The notes beneath the pieces are model-generated. The model worked only from the letters and a program-made list of their open reading frames with translations. It was not told where the DNA came from and did not search any database. From Streptomonospora wellingtoniae (lineage in GTDB: Bacteria > Actinomycetota > Actinomycetes > Streptosporangiales > Streptosporangiaceae), in assembly GCF_031845375.1 (NCBI RefSeq), contig NZ_JAVREK010000011.1:62001-126000 (forward strand): DNA of 64,000 nucleotides. Reading direction: 5' to 3'. Both the position numbers and the translations under genes were made by a program. Positions within the stretch are counted from its first letter, which is position 1, and the number at the start of each line of letters is the position of its first letter. Of the stretch, positions 32,507-39,500 are shown piece by piece.

Positions 32507-33457
32507 TTACCACTCCTCGGTGTAGGCGTTGGGGTCGGTCGGGTTCTGGAACGGCTGGTAGCCACCGGAAACGGCTTGGAGGTGGCGTCCCTGGTCGCGC
32601 TGGGCTTGGAGCCGCAAGGTGTCGTACTTCTCGCGCAGGGTCGGCATGGCCTGCACGTTGGCCATCCAGAAGGTGTCGTCTTGGCACCAGTCGATGGCGG
32701 TGTGGATCTGGTCCTCGGTGCGGCCGTCGCGGTCGAGCATCAGGCGGGCGGCGTCGCGCCAGCGCTTGGTGATGGTCACCAGGTGGGCGGGTTTGCCGTT
32801 GTCGGTGACGCGTTTCTGGAGGTGTGCGCAGAGGCGCTCGACGTCGTCGCGGACCGCGGTTTTGTCCGTAACGCCGTTACTCTCACCCGTGGAATCCCCG
32901 ACGTCGTCTGAAGAAGTACGAAGTACTTCTTCCGTGGGGTTGGGGTTGGGGTTGGGGGCACCCGTTACGGTGCCGTTACGTGACGCGTTAGTAACGGCGT
33001 TACGGTTCCCGTTATCCCCGGCCTTTTTCTTGGCTTCGCGCTCGGCCTTGCGGCGCTCCCGCCATGCCTTCTGACGTGCGGCGTTGTTCTCGCGACCCGC
33101 TTCGATCTGCTCGCGCGAACCCTGATAGTCCAGGTAGTCGTGGACCTCGTAACCGCCCTCGACTTCGTGCCAGAGGCCGGTGTCGACGAGCAGTTGGACG
33201 GTGTTGCGCGCGATCGCGGGCGTTAGGGCCGCGTTATCCGTAACGTTAGTAACGGCGTTACGGTCCGCGTTGCGGACCGCCTCCACCACGTCCTCGAAAT
33301 CCAACAGCCGCAGCGCGGTCTTGCGCGGGATGAAGCCGTCGGTCAGATTGCGGTTGCACCACGCGAGCCCGGCCGCGAACAGCGCGATCCCAAGCGACCC
33401 CGCCTTGTCGAACTTCGGGTGGTCGTAGAAGTCGTCACTGAGACGAACCCAGGCCAT
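32507..33457 (-). CDS. Replication initiator (winged-helix, DnaD-like)
   Basis: A 316-residue protein starting MAWVRLSDDFYDHPKFDKAG, typical of phage replication proteins with an N-terminal winged helix (about 1-110, then VHDYLDYQGSREQIE). A basic linker (RQKAWRERRKAEREAKKK) and an Asn/Pro/Thr-rich middle follow; a helicase-loader-binding-like C-terminus (about 205-300) ends it. The low-complexity middle is where the DNA carries iteron-like repeats, so the origin probably lies inside this gene, as in lambda O. The ATG is at 33457. Confidence 0.85.
   Translation of the reverse strand: MAWVRLSDDFYDHPKFDKAGSLGIALFAAGLAWCNRNLTDGFIPRKTALRLLDFEDVVEAVRNADRNAVTNVTDNAALTPAIARNTVQLLVDTGLWHEVEGGYEVHDYLDYQGSREQIEAGRENNAARQKAWRERRKAEREAKKKAGDNGNRNAVTNASRNGTVTGAPNPNPNPTEEVLRTSSDDVGDSTGESNGVTDKTAVRDDVERLCAHLQKRVTDNGKPAHLVTITKRWRDAARLMLDRDGRTEDQIHTAIDWCQDDTFWMANVQAMPTLREKYDTLRLQAQRDQGRHLQAVSGGYQPFQNPTDPNAYTEEW
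32868..33264. repeat. Candidate replication origin: iteron-like repeats inside the initiator gene
   Basis: GTAACGGCGTTAC occurs at 32991-33003 and 33249-33261, each within an identical 21-base block, and in inverted form at 32868-32880. CGTTACGG and GCCGTTACG occur between (32963-32980), and GTTATCC at 33012 and 33233. The same region holds four G4 runs (32936-32958) and a perfect 9-bp inverted repeat (32911-32931). Confidence 0.6.
32911..32931. repeat. Perfect inverted repeat in the candidate origin
   Basis: AAGAAGTAC and GTACTTCTT are separated by GAA. This is AT-richer than its surroundings. Confidence 0.7.
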
Positions 33458-33481
33458 TCGGTCTCCCCCGGTAGTGGATGG

Positions 33482-34357
33482 TCAGTGGTTGTGGCGGACG
33501 AGTTCGCGCCAGCGGAACTCGCTCGTCGGAGCGTTCTGGGGTGTCCATGTGCCAAGTCGCCGAGCCACCGCCAGTTCGATAACTGCGCGGCAGTCGATCG
33601 GGAGCGGGAAGATTGCGTCGCGGCCGGTGGCTTGCTGGGCCCATTCGAGGCACTCGCGACCGTCGCGGACCGACGACAGAAACCCGGAGAGGGCTTCGAG
33701 GTCGCGCCCTTCGGCGTCCACGACGTCTTGTGCGATCTCGAAGGCGCGGATAGTGAACTCGTGTGCATGCGCGCGAGCCATCTCCGGCTCGGCGCGGGCC
33801 TGCGAGCTGAACTGTTCGATCTCGGAGGGGATGAACGCCGCGAGGTAGGTGTGCGCGTCGTTCAGGTTCTCGATCTCGGACGAGTCGAGTTGTCCCGGAT
33901 AGGCGGGGAGATGCTCGGTGAGCACTGAGTCTTCAACCCAGCTGAACCCCTCGGCCGCGTTGGTGATCTCGCGGTAGCTGTAGCCCAACCCCAGGGCTTC
34001 ATCGACCCGGTCGGCGACTTCCTTGAAGAAGGTCTGATCGACTCGCCGGCCACCTGTGGCGGCGATGGCCGCGTTCATGTGGACGTGGTCCTCGTAGCTG
34101 AACTCGTCTTCGTCGCTCGCGGGAGTGTGCTTGTCGCGGACGTTGTGGAGCGGGCTCTCGATGCGAATGGCGCGCTTCTCAGCGGACAGAACGCTGTCGC
34201 GGTCGTCGTACCAGTCGACGGTGATTCCGCGGATCTTGGTCCACCAGTGCTTTTCCTTGGCGTGTTCGGTGAAGCGGCGCCCGGGGTCGTTGGTGATCCC
34301 GGTGTAGAGGAGCTGACCGCTGTCGCTGTAGAAGCGGTACAAGGCGTGCTTGGCCAC
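33482..34357 (-). CDS. GIY-YIG nuclease-domain protein
   Basis: A 291-residue protein. The N-terminal 90 residues are a GIY-YIG fold (ALYRFYSDSGQLLYTGIT, RFTEHAKEKHWWTKI, and the conserved Glu near AEKRAIRIESP). The other 200 are acidic and helical with no recognised domain. GTG 34357 follows GGAGAGG; an ATG further upstream lies in the operator region. It reads from a promoter overlapped by operator sites and is divergent from a tiny HTH gene, so it is probably regulated by it. Confidence 0.78.
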   Translation of the reverse strand: MAKHALYRFYSDSGQLLYTGITNDPGRRFTEHAKEKHWWTKIRGITVDWYDDRDSVLSAEKRAIRIESPLHNVRDKHTPASDEDEFSYEDHVHMNAAIAATGGRRVDQTFFKEVADRVDEALGLGYSYREITNAAEGFSWVEDSVLTEHLPAYPGQLDSSEIENLNDAHTYLAAFIPSEIEQFSSQARAEPEMARAHAHEFTIRAFEIAQDVVDAEGRDLEALSGFLSSVRDGRECLEWAQQATGRDAIFPLPIDCRAVIELAVARRLGTWTPQNAPTSEFRWRELVRHNH

Positions 34358-34380
34358 GTGCCTCTCCGGGGTAGGCGTGT

Positions 34381-34433
34381 ATAGTACGAACTGAGTACAC
34401 GTTACCAGATCACGAACTGAGTTCGTCATAATA
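34381..34433. promoter_or_regulatory. Divergent promoter with two operator sites
   Basis: ACGAACT-G-AGTTCGT at 34413-34427 is a perfect 7-bp-arm palindrome. A second, weaker copy is at 34387-34401, 26 bases away. The minus-strand -10 TACTAT (34382-34387) touches the second site, and the plus-strand CATAAT (34428-34433) touches the first. The flanking genes are the GIY-YIG gene (minus) and a tiny HTH gene (plus). Confidence 0.7.
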
Positions 34434-34468
34434 GGGAACCCGGTACGTGATGTGACATCCTGAAAGGC

Positions 34469-34678
34469 ATGAGTGACCCGATGAGCGTCAAGCTGGCGGA
34501 AGCTGCACGGACCTACCGCGAAGCCCCCGACAACCTGAAGGCGACGATCCTGGAGGCCGCAGAGCAGGGCATGAAGCCTGCCGCGATCACACGTGCGATC
34601 GACCACGCCTATACGGCGGACTACGTCGCGCGGCTGATCCGGGAGCACCGCCAGGCGAAACAGGAGGCCGATTCCTGA
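34469..34678 (+). CDS. Tiny helix-turn-helix regulator
   Basis: A 69-residue protein on the opposite strand to its neighbours. The last 40 residues are HTH-like: EQGMKPAAITRAIDHAYTAD then YVARLIREHRQ. AAAGG lies just before the ATG. Palindromic operators lie directly upstream and a strong terminator directly downstream, so it is its own transcription unit and probably controls itself and the divergent gene. Confidence 0.75.
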   Translation: MSDPMSVKLAEAARTYREAPDNLKATILEAAEQGMKPAAITRAIDHAYTADYVARLIREHRQAKQEADS

Positions 34679-34691
34679 TGCGAGGCAGCAC

Positions 34692-34720
34692 GAGCCGACC
34701 CCCGTGGGGGTCGGCTCTTT
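34692..34720 (+). terminator. Strong rho-independent terminator
   Basis: GAGCCGACCCCC pairs with GGGGGTCGGCTC over a 2-base loop and is followed by TTT. It ends the tiny HTH unit. Confidence 0.85.
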
Positions 34721-34777
34721 CGTGTGCTCGGTCAACGGCTCTCCTTTGAGCGGTGCGGCGGGGGCAGGGCCGCAGGG

Positions 34778-35095
34778 TCAGGCGGCGCGCAGCGCGGCGA
34801 ACCGGTCGGGGTGGGCGTCGATGTCGCGGACGAATTCGCTGATGGCGCGCAGGTCGCCAGTGAGGTCGATCTCGTCGGTGTCGTCGACGATCACTTCCAT
34901 GGCGTTGACGTAGACCCGTTGGTGGCTGATGGCGCTGAGGTGGCGGGCGAGGGGGCAGCTGCATCCGTTGCGGGGCTGGCCCGTGGCGCCGGCGTGGGCG
35001 AGCGCTTGGCCGATGGCTTGGGTGCGCTCGTAGTCCCAGGCGTGTTGGTTGGCTGCGGCGGCGAGGCGGGCGAGTTCCGCGGCGACGGCGCTCAT
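34778..35095 (-). CDS. Small hypothetical protein
   Basis: A 105-residue protein: helical start (VAAELARLAAAANQHAWDYE), a CSCPLARHLS segment and an acidic VIVDDTDEIDLTGD strand. ATGA overlap with the upstream gene. No family recognised. Confidence 0.6.
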   Translation of the reverse strand: MSAVAAELARLAAAANQHAWDYERTQAIGQALAHAGATGQPRNGCSCPLARHLSAISHQRVYVNAMEVIVDDTDEIDLTGDLRAISEFVRDIDAHPDRFAALRAA

Positions 35096-35238
35096 CCGTC
35101 GTCGTCCTCGGTGAAGCGGCCGGATCGTTCGGCGCGGGTGCGGTCTCGGGTGTCGGCGTCGGCGCGGAGTTCGTCGACGGCGCCTTCCTCGGGCCAGGTG
35201 GGCTCGTCGTAGTCGTCGTGGTCGGGGTGCGTGCTCAT
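35092..35238 (-). CDS. Very small acidic protein
   Basis: A 48-residue highly acidic protein (DHDDYDEPTWPEEGAVDELR). Its ATG overlaps the next gene's stop. Too short to classify; the tight coupling is the support. Confidence 0.5.
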   Translation of the reverse strand: MSTHPDHDDYDEPTWPEEGAVDELRADADTRDRTRAERSGRFTEDDDG

Positions 35239-35723
35239 GCGCGGTCCTTCGTGGTGCGTTCGTAGGTGCGGTAGGCGCGGGCCGCCCACCGGTCCACGGG
35301 CCGCCACCCGTCGGGGGTGATGTGGGCGCCGTGGACAGCACACGGGCCGGTGTCGGCGGGTGCTGAGCAGGTGGCGCACACCCGCGGGCCTGCGGGGCGG
35401 CCGTCGCCGTGGGGGTAGTGCTCCACGTAGGGGGCGGGCAGGGTGTCGACGTCGATGGGTGTGCCGGGGCGGCGCCACACGTGGGTGCGGGGGCCGAGGG
35501 TGAGTCCGACGGTGCGGGATGCGCTGCCGCGGCTGACGATGGTGAGGTCGGTGTTGCCGTAGCTGCGGCCGAGGTGGATGAGGGTGGTGGTGGGTGTGTC
35601 GGGGGTGGGTTGGGCGTGGGTGCGGTGGGGGGTGCCTGCGTCGATGCCGTAGGGGGGTGTGAGGATGGCGATGGTGTCGCCGGGGGTGAGGTCGGTGGCG
35701 GGGATGCGGGTGTAGTCGTGCAT
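35235..35723 (-). CDS. Hypothetical protein with C-terminal Cys pairs
   Basis: A 162-residue protein: beta-rich N-terminal half (DLTPGDTIAILTPPYGID, TTTLIHLGRSYGN) and a C-terminal CATCSAPADTGPCAVHGAH metal site. AGGAG lies six bases before the ATG. Upstream are a hairpin (35747-35772) and a short gap. Confidence 0.6.
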   Translation of the reverse strand: MHDYTRIPATDLTPGDTIAILTPPYGIDAGTPHRTHAQPTPDTPTTTLIHLGRSYGNTDLTIVSRGSASRTVGLTLGPRTHVWRRPGTPIDVDTLPAPYVEHYPHGDGRPAGPRVCATCSAPADTGPCAVHGAHITPDGWRPVDRWAARAYRTYERTTKDRA

Positions 35724-35782
35724 GTGGTGCTCCTGGTGCGTGGGTGGCCGGGCGGTGGCGGGCCCGCCCGGCGCGGGTCGGG

Positions 35783-36178
35783 TCAGCGGGCGTTGGCCAT
35801 GAGCGCGTCGACTTCGTCCTGGGTGGCGCGGCGCAGGTGGGTGATGGTGACCCCGGGCGCGGGCGGCAGGTGGAGCGTGGCGGTGCGGCCGTCGTCGGTG
35901 GCCACCCCCACGGCGCCGGGCAGGATCGTGCGGATGGTGACGTCGTGGACGCCGTCGTAGGCGTCGATGCGGATGCGGTCGCCGACGCCGTAGCGCACGG
36001 GCTCCATGTCGGCGATGTGGTCGCGGTCGACGTGGACCATGTCGCCGTCGGGGGTGATGATGCGGACGTATCCGGGGCGGACGGTCCACAGGTGGCCGCT
36101 GGTGGTGGTTCCGTCGGTGTGGGTGAGGGTGACGTCGTCGCCGAGGTGGGGGACGTAGGGGTCGTCGCTGGGCTGCAT
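35783..36178 (-). CDS. Small beta-barrel repeat protein
   Basis: A 131-residue protein with two similar beta-rich halves: GDDVTLTHTDGTTTSGHLW ... and GDRIRIDAYDGVHDVTIRT.... The repeat suggests two SH3- or KOW-like barrels, possibly nucleic-acid binding. GAGGAG precedes the ATG. No known homologue recalled. Confidence 0.6.
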   Translation of the reverse strand: MQPSDDPYVPHLGDDVTLTHTDGTTTSGHLWTVRPGYVRIITPDGDMVHVDRDHIADMEPVRYGVGDRIRIDAYDGVHDVTIRTILPGAVGVATDDGRTATLHLPPAPGVTITHLRRATQDEVDALMANAR

Positions 36179-36210
36179 GCGGGTCTCCTCTTGGTCGGGT
36201 GTTTCTGCGT

Positions 36211-36258
36211 GCCCGCCCCGCGCGTTGCTCGCGGGGCGCCGGCTGGGTCCGGGCGGGC
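36211..36258 (-). terminator. Nested GC hairpin at a gene junction
   Basis: CCCCGCG pairs with CGCGGGG (36216-36236) inside a larger GCCCGCC/GGCGGGC arm pair. It lies between two small genes and has no T-run. Confidence 0.4.
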
Positions 36259-36260
36259 TG

Positions 36261-36557
36261 TCAGGCGGTGTTCTGGGAGAGCTGGGCTTCGAGTTCGGCC
36301 ACGCGGGCGCGGAGCCGCTGAACCTCAGCGGAGGGGCCTTCGGGCTCGATCTCCAGGTCGGTATCGGTGTCCAGGTCGAGAGCGGACACCAGGTGCATTT
36401 CTTCGCCGAGTTCGAGTTCGTGGCGCTGTCCCCACCCGGCGCACTGGTGGCAGAGGCGGGGGATCTCGACGGTTTCGGCGGCGGTGGTGACGTCGTCGGC
36501 GGTGACGGTGACGACCAGGTCGGCGGGGAGGACGAACGTGAGGTTGTAGGTGGCCAT
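36261..36557 (-). CDS. Small protein with metal pair and coiled coil
   Basis: A 98-residue protein: beta-rich start (NLTFVLPADLVVTVTADDV), a CHQC pair, then an acidic segment and a C-terminal coiled coil (VQRLRARVAELEAQLSQ). ATGA overlap upstream. Confidence 0.6.
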   Translation of the reverse strand: MATYNLTFVLPADLVVTVTADDVTTAAETVEIPRLCHQCAGWGQRHELELGEEMHLVSALDLDTDTDLEIEPEGPSAEVQRLRARVAELEAQLSQNTA

Positions 36558-37123
36558 CAGCCCTCCTCGGTGGTGGGGGTGTCCTCGTCGGGCAGGGCGC
36601 GGATGATCGCGGGGAACGTTGACGGCCGAAGCTGATCGGCTTCGGCCACTGCCTTCGCGCACCTCTCGCGCTCTTCGCGGCGGGCGGCGGCGATGCGGGC
36701 GTCCGTCTCGTCGCGGAGCAGCGCGTCGTAGTCCGAGCCCGCTTCGAGCTGCTCCCGGAGCTGGTCCCGCTGAGCGCGATAGTCCTCCGCCCACGCCCGG
36801 TTGGTGTCCGCGCGCACCTGGAGGCCGCCGATGGTGGCCTGCGCGATCTCCAGGAGTTCGCCGAGGTCGGCCCCGCTGAGGTCATCGCCCGGATCGGCGA
36901 GCAGGGTGCGCAGGGTGCGGCAGGTGTCCGCGTTCTCGGCCAGCAGGGCGGGCACGTCGGCGCGGGCGTGGCTGATGAACGTGCGGTCGGCAGGGGTCTC
37001 GGCCTTGATCGGACCGTATTCGTCGCGACCCCACAGGGTTCGGCCGTCGTAGGCCCACGGCCCGGGGGTGGCGGCCTGTTCGCGGGCGGCTATGGCGTCG
37101 AGGTCGGGGCGGGCGGCGGTCAC
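36557..37123 (-). CDS. Conserved actinophage protein (ATPGPW-type)
   Basis: A 188-residue protein with DLDAIAAREQAATPGPWAYD, DRTFISHARADVPALLAE, then a long coiled coil (about 115-165). The ATPGPW ... HARxDVPALL pattern is common in actinophage early regions; function unknown. GTG at 37123 overlaps the upstream stop. Confidence 0.75.
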   Translation of the reverse strand: MTAARPDLDAIAAREQAATPGPWAYDGRTLWGRDEYGPIKAETPADRTFISHARADVPALLAENADTCRTLRTLLADPGDDLSGADLGELLEIAQATIGGLQVRADTNRAWAEDYRAQRDQLREQLEAGSDYDALLRDETDARIAAARREERERCAKAVAEADQLRPSTFPAIIRALPDEDTPTTEEG

Positions 37124-37254
37124 TTCTGCGCTCCGTCCGTCAGGCCGCTCTCGTAGGCGGCGCGCTGCTCGGGGGGCAGGGACTCGGGGTAGAGGGACTG
37201 TCCGCCCCACTGGCCGTCGGAGAGGCCGTGCTCGTAGGCGTCGCTGGTGTCCAT
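37120..37254 (-). CDS. Very small hypothetical protein
   Basis: A 44-residue protein (DAYEHGLSDGQWGGQSLYP) repeating a YE-GLSDG/YESGLTDG pattern. GGAGG lies five bases before the ATG. Upstream is a hairpin-rich gap. Confidence 0.55.
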   Translation of the reverse strand: MDTSDAYEHGLSDGQWGGQSLYPESLPPEQRAAYESGLTDGAQK

Positions 37255-37318
37255 GTGCTCCTCCAGGTGTGTCGGGTGCTCCCGCCACCGCCCCGCGGGC
37301 GGCAGCGGCAACCACCGG

Positions 37319-37558
37319 TCAGGTCAGGCCTTGGAAGGCCTCAAAGGTCTCGGCGAGATCCAGCAGCTCCCCGTGCGTGCCGCCCGCCGCGATGCGGTCC
37401 CGCAGCGCGCCCAGGATCAGCTCGCGCTGGGCGTGGGACAGCGGCAGCTCGACCGTCCCCGGGGCAGGGGGGAAGTCGGGGTCGCAGTAGTGGTCGCAGT
37501 CGGGGCACAGGTGCGGCGTCAGCGCGTCCAGCAGCGGCACCGGGGTGGGCTCGGGCAT
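37319..37558 (-). CDS. Small protein with Cys pair
   Basis: A 79-residue protein with LCPDCDHYCDPDF at the start and a C-terminal helix (RELILGALRDRIAAG). No family recognised. Confidence 0.6.
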   Translation of the reverse strand: MPEPTPVPLLDALTPHLCPDCDHYCDPDFPPAPGTVELPLSHAQRELILGALRDRIAAGGTHGELLDLAETFEAFQGLT

Positions 37559-37567
37559 CAGGACTCC

Positions 37568-37930
37568 TCAGGGGCGCGGGGGGACGCGGGGGACGATGTG
37601 GGGGTAGGCGGCCTCAGCCACCGCCCGCGGGTCGGGGTGGCGCAGCCCGGCGGGGCGCAGCGCGGCGACGCACCAGGTGAACGTCCACACGCACCACCCG
37701 GGGCCGCACTGGTGGTCGGGGCCGCCGGGCCCGTCGGACCAGACGAGCCACACGTTCCCGGACATGCCGTGGCGGCTGGGGATGACGACCTGGCCCCATT
37801 GGCGGCCGAGGTCGGCGGCCTCTTCGGGGGAGTCGACGCGGACGTCGCCGTGCAGGCCCAGCTCGCGGAGGTGGCGGGCGACCTGGTGGATGTAGGCGTC
37901 GACCTCGGCGGGCGGCTGGTCGTGGGACAT
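37568..37930 (-). CDS. Small hypothetical protein, first gene behind the second operator
   Basis: A 120-residue protein: VDAYIHQVARHLRELGLHGD, SGNVWLVWSDGPGGPD, and a WCVWTFTWC segment near the end. AAGGAG lies six bases before the ATG at 37930. It reads from the minus promoter TTGACA-N17-TAATGT (37968-37996). Function unknown. Confidence 0.7.
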   Translation of the reverse strand: MSHDQPPAEVDAYIHQVARHLRELGLHGDVRVDSPEEAADLGRQWGQVVIPSRHGMSGNVWLVWSDGPGGPDHQCGPGWCVWTFTWCVAALRPAGLRHPDPRAVAEAAYPHIVPRVPPRP

Positions 37931-37941
37931 GTGGTGCTCCT

Positions 37942-38001
37942 TGTCAACTCTGTTGCGCTCTAAGTTGACATTAGCCCGCCCTCGTGCGACTGTCAACTTA
38001 G
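37942..38001. promoter_or_regulatory. Symmetric divergent promoter/operator
   Basis: CTAAGTTGACA (37960-37970) and TGTCAACTTAG (37991-38001) form a perfect 11-bp inverted repeat; each arm contains a consensus -35. Minus strand: TTGACA, 17 bases, TAATGT. Plus strand: TTGACA, 17 bases, GACTGT. A third half site TGTCAACT lies at 37942-37949. Confidence 0.75.
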
Positions 38002-38036
38002 TTCCGCTTAGAGGTCCGCACAAAGGACGTGACAGC

Positions 38037-38249
38037 ATGGCAGTCATGGCACGAGACGAGATCCGCGAGCTGCGGGAACTCCGCGACGAATACGACCAGG
38101 TCCGCGAGCGCCTCATGCGGGCGATCACCGAAGCCATCGAGCGCGGCGAGCCGAATTCACGGATCGCCCGGTCGGTGGACTGGTCGCGCGAGTACATCGC
38201 GAAGCTGCGCCGAGAAGGCCCGAAGGCGCCGCGAGGCGAGGGCCGGTAG
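38037..38249 (+). CDS. Tiny helix-turn-helix regulator
   Basis: A 70-residue plus-strand protein: a charged helical start (DEIRELRELRDEYDQVRERL) and an HTH (RGEPNSRIARSVDWSREYIAKLRREG). AAAGGA precedes the ATG. It resembles the gene at 34469 in size, layout, operator arrangement and terminator. Probably represses the divergent early genes and itself. Confidence 0.75.
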   Translation: MAVMARDEIRELRELRDEYDQVRERLMRAITEAIERGEPNSRIARSVDWSREYIAKLRREGPKAPRGEGR

Positions 38250-38268
38250 TTCGGCCCCCGCCCTCTCC

Positions 38269-38292
38269 CCCGGCCTGCGCGCCGGGCGTTTC
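38269..38292 (+). terminator. Hairpin terminator after the tiny HTH gene
   Basis: CCCGGC pairs with GCCGGG over a 6-base loop, followed by CGTTTCG. It is about 20 bases beyond the stop codon. Confidence 0.55.
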
Positions 38293-38314
38293 GTGTGCCC
38301 ACAGGCACCTCCTG

Positions 38315-38339
38315 CGCCCGGGGCGGTTGGCCCCGGGCG
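38315..38339 (-). terminator. Perfect 9-bp GC hairpin
   Basis: CGCCCGGGG pairs with CCCCGGGCG over a 7-base loop, just beyond the minus-strand stop at 38350. No T-run. Confidence 0.45.
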
Positions 38340-38349
38340 GCTCGTCGGG

Positions 38350-38655
38350 TCAGGCGTCCAGCACCGTGTAGGTGGTGGTCCGGTAGTCGTCGGGGCGGTC
38401 GTCCAGCAGCTCGGCCTCGCCGTCGCCGTCCTCGCCCACGGCGCCCTCGTAGGTGCCGCGCTCGATCGCGAACACGACGTCCGTGCGCTCCTGCACCAGC
38501 AGGTAGACCGGGGTGGTGTCGCCCTCGCCGTGTCCCAGCGCGCGGCCGGTGCGGGCGTAGTCGGCCTGCTCGGCGGCGAGCATCCCGGCGACGTCGACGG
38601 GCGGGGTCCATCCCTGGTCGATGAGCTGCTGGCGCTGATCGGGCGTGAGTTCCAT
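38350..38655 (-). CDS. Small hypothetical protein
   Basis: A 101-residue acidic protein (ELTPDQRQQLIDQGWTPP, TTPVYLLVQERTDVVFAIER). AGGAGG lies four bases before the ATG. No family recognised. Confidence 0.6.
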   Translation of the reverse strand: MELTPDQRQQLIDQGWTPPVDVAGMLAAEQADYARTGRALGHGEGDTTPVYLLVQERTDVVFAIERGTYEGAVGEDGDGEAELLDDRPDDYRTTTYTVLDA

Positions 38656-38683
38656 GTGTCCTCCTGTGGTTGTGTGGGTGTGC

Positions 38684-38710
38684 GCCCCGCCGGCCAGACC
38701 CCGGCGGGGC
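38684..38710 (-). terminator. Perfect 10-bp GC hairpin
   Basis: GCCCCGCCGG pairs with CCGGCGGGGC over a 7-base loop, in the gap between two minus-strand genes. Confidence 0.45.
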
Positions 38711-38714
38711 GTCC

Positions 38715-39500
38715 TCAAGCCGCCCGCTCGTGCGCGGACATGCGGCTCTGCGACCGTGCCCGCTCCCTCGCGTAGCGGCGGCGCTTGTGCTCCCGCGCCC
38801 CAGCGACGATCAGCGGCGACGGGTCACCCTCGGCCCGCGCGCGGGCGCACCGGCCCAACTCCGCGTCGCCCATCGCCTTCACCCGCCGATCCAGCTCGGC
38901 AGACAACTCGTCCTCGGGCAGGTCGATGAGGTCGGCGTCCCAAGCCAGCGGCGGCAGGAACCCGAGCTGCCGCGCCTTCCCCGCGGCGACCTTCGAGGGG
39001 CCGGGGGCCATGCACAACTCCTCATAGGCCCGGGCGACGCGGGCGGCCAAGTCGAAGCTCAAGCGCCGCGACGGCTGCATGAGGGCCTGCAACGACCGCG
39101 GATTCACCCCGGCCCGCCGCGCCACCTCCGCGGCGGGCCAGCCCATCCACGCCAGCGCCTGCACGCGGCGGCGGGTGCCCGCGGAATCGGTGCCGCGGTG
39201 CGATCCGCGCGGCTCCGGCGGCACGCTCAGCAGCGCTTTCTCGGTGTCGGCGCGGACGTGGCGTCCTGGCCCGTCGGTGGCCACGCGCAGCGGCACCCAC
39301 GTGGACAGGCCGGCGGCCTCACCGATTTGCTGCCAGGTCCAGCCGAGGTCGCGCAGCCGCCGTATGTGGGCGCGGGCGGGGGCGGCGTCGCGCCACCCGC
39401 ACAGGCCCATGCGCAGGCGTTTGCGGTAGTGGGATTCGCAGTAGCCGCGGGTTTGGACGGGCTCCGCGCAGTCGCGGTGGCGGCAGTCGGGGGCGCTCAT
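38715..39500 (-). CDS. HTH protein with N-terminal zinc knuckle
   Basis: A 261-residue protein. The N-terminus is a Cys/His knuckle (CRHRDCAEPVQTRGYCESHY). Two predicted HTH segments follow (LGWTWQQIGEAAGLS, about 55-70; MGWPAAEVARRAGVNPRSL, about 118-136). The C-terminal third is charged and helical. The family is common in actinomycetes and their phages beside WhiB genes; function unknown. ATGA overlap with the WhiB stop. Confidence 0.75.
   Translation of the reverse strand: MSAPDCRHRDCAEPVQTRGYCESHYRKRLRMGLCGWRDAAPARAHIRRLRDLGWTWQQIGEAAGLSTWVPLRVATDGPGRHVRADTEKALLSVPPEPRGSHRGTDSAGTRRRVQALAWMGWPAAEVARRAGVNPRSLQALMQPSRRLSFDLAARVARAYEELCMAPGPSKVAAGKARQLGFLPPLAWDADLIDLPEDELSAELDRRVKAMGDAELGRCARARAEGDPSPLIVAGAREHKRRRYARERARSQSRMSAHERAA

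Noticed and set aside
32991..33261. Iteron-like repeats as a CRISPR array
   Set aside because: Units are few, unevenly spaced, partly inverted, and lie within an open reading frame; no cas genes are present.
24759..34357. GIY-YIG proteins as homing endonucleases in introns
   Set aside because: Both are stand-alone genes with their own start signals. No split host or phage gene flanks them.
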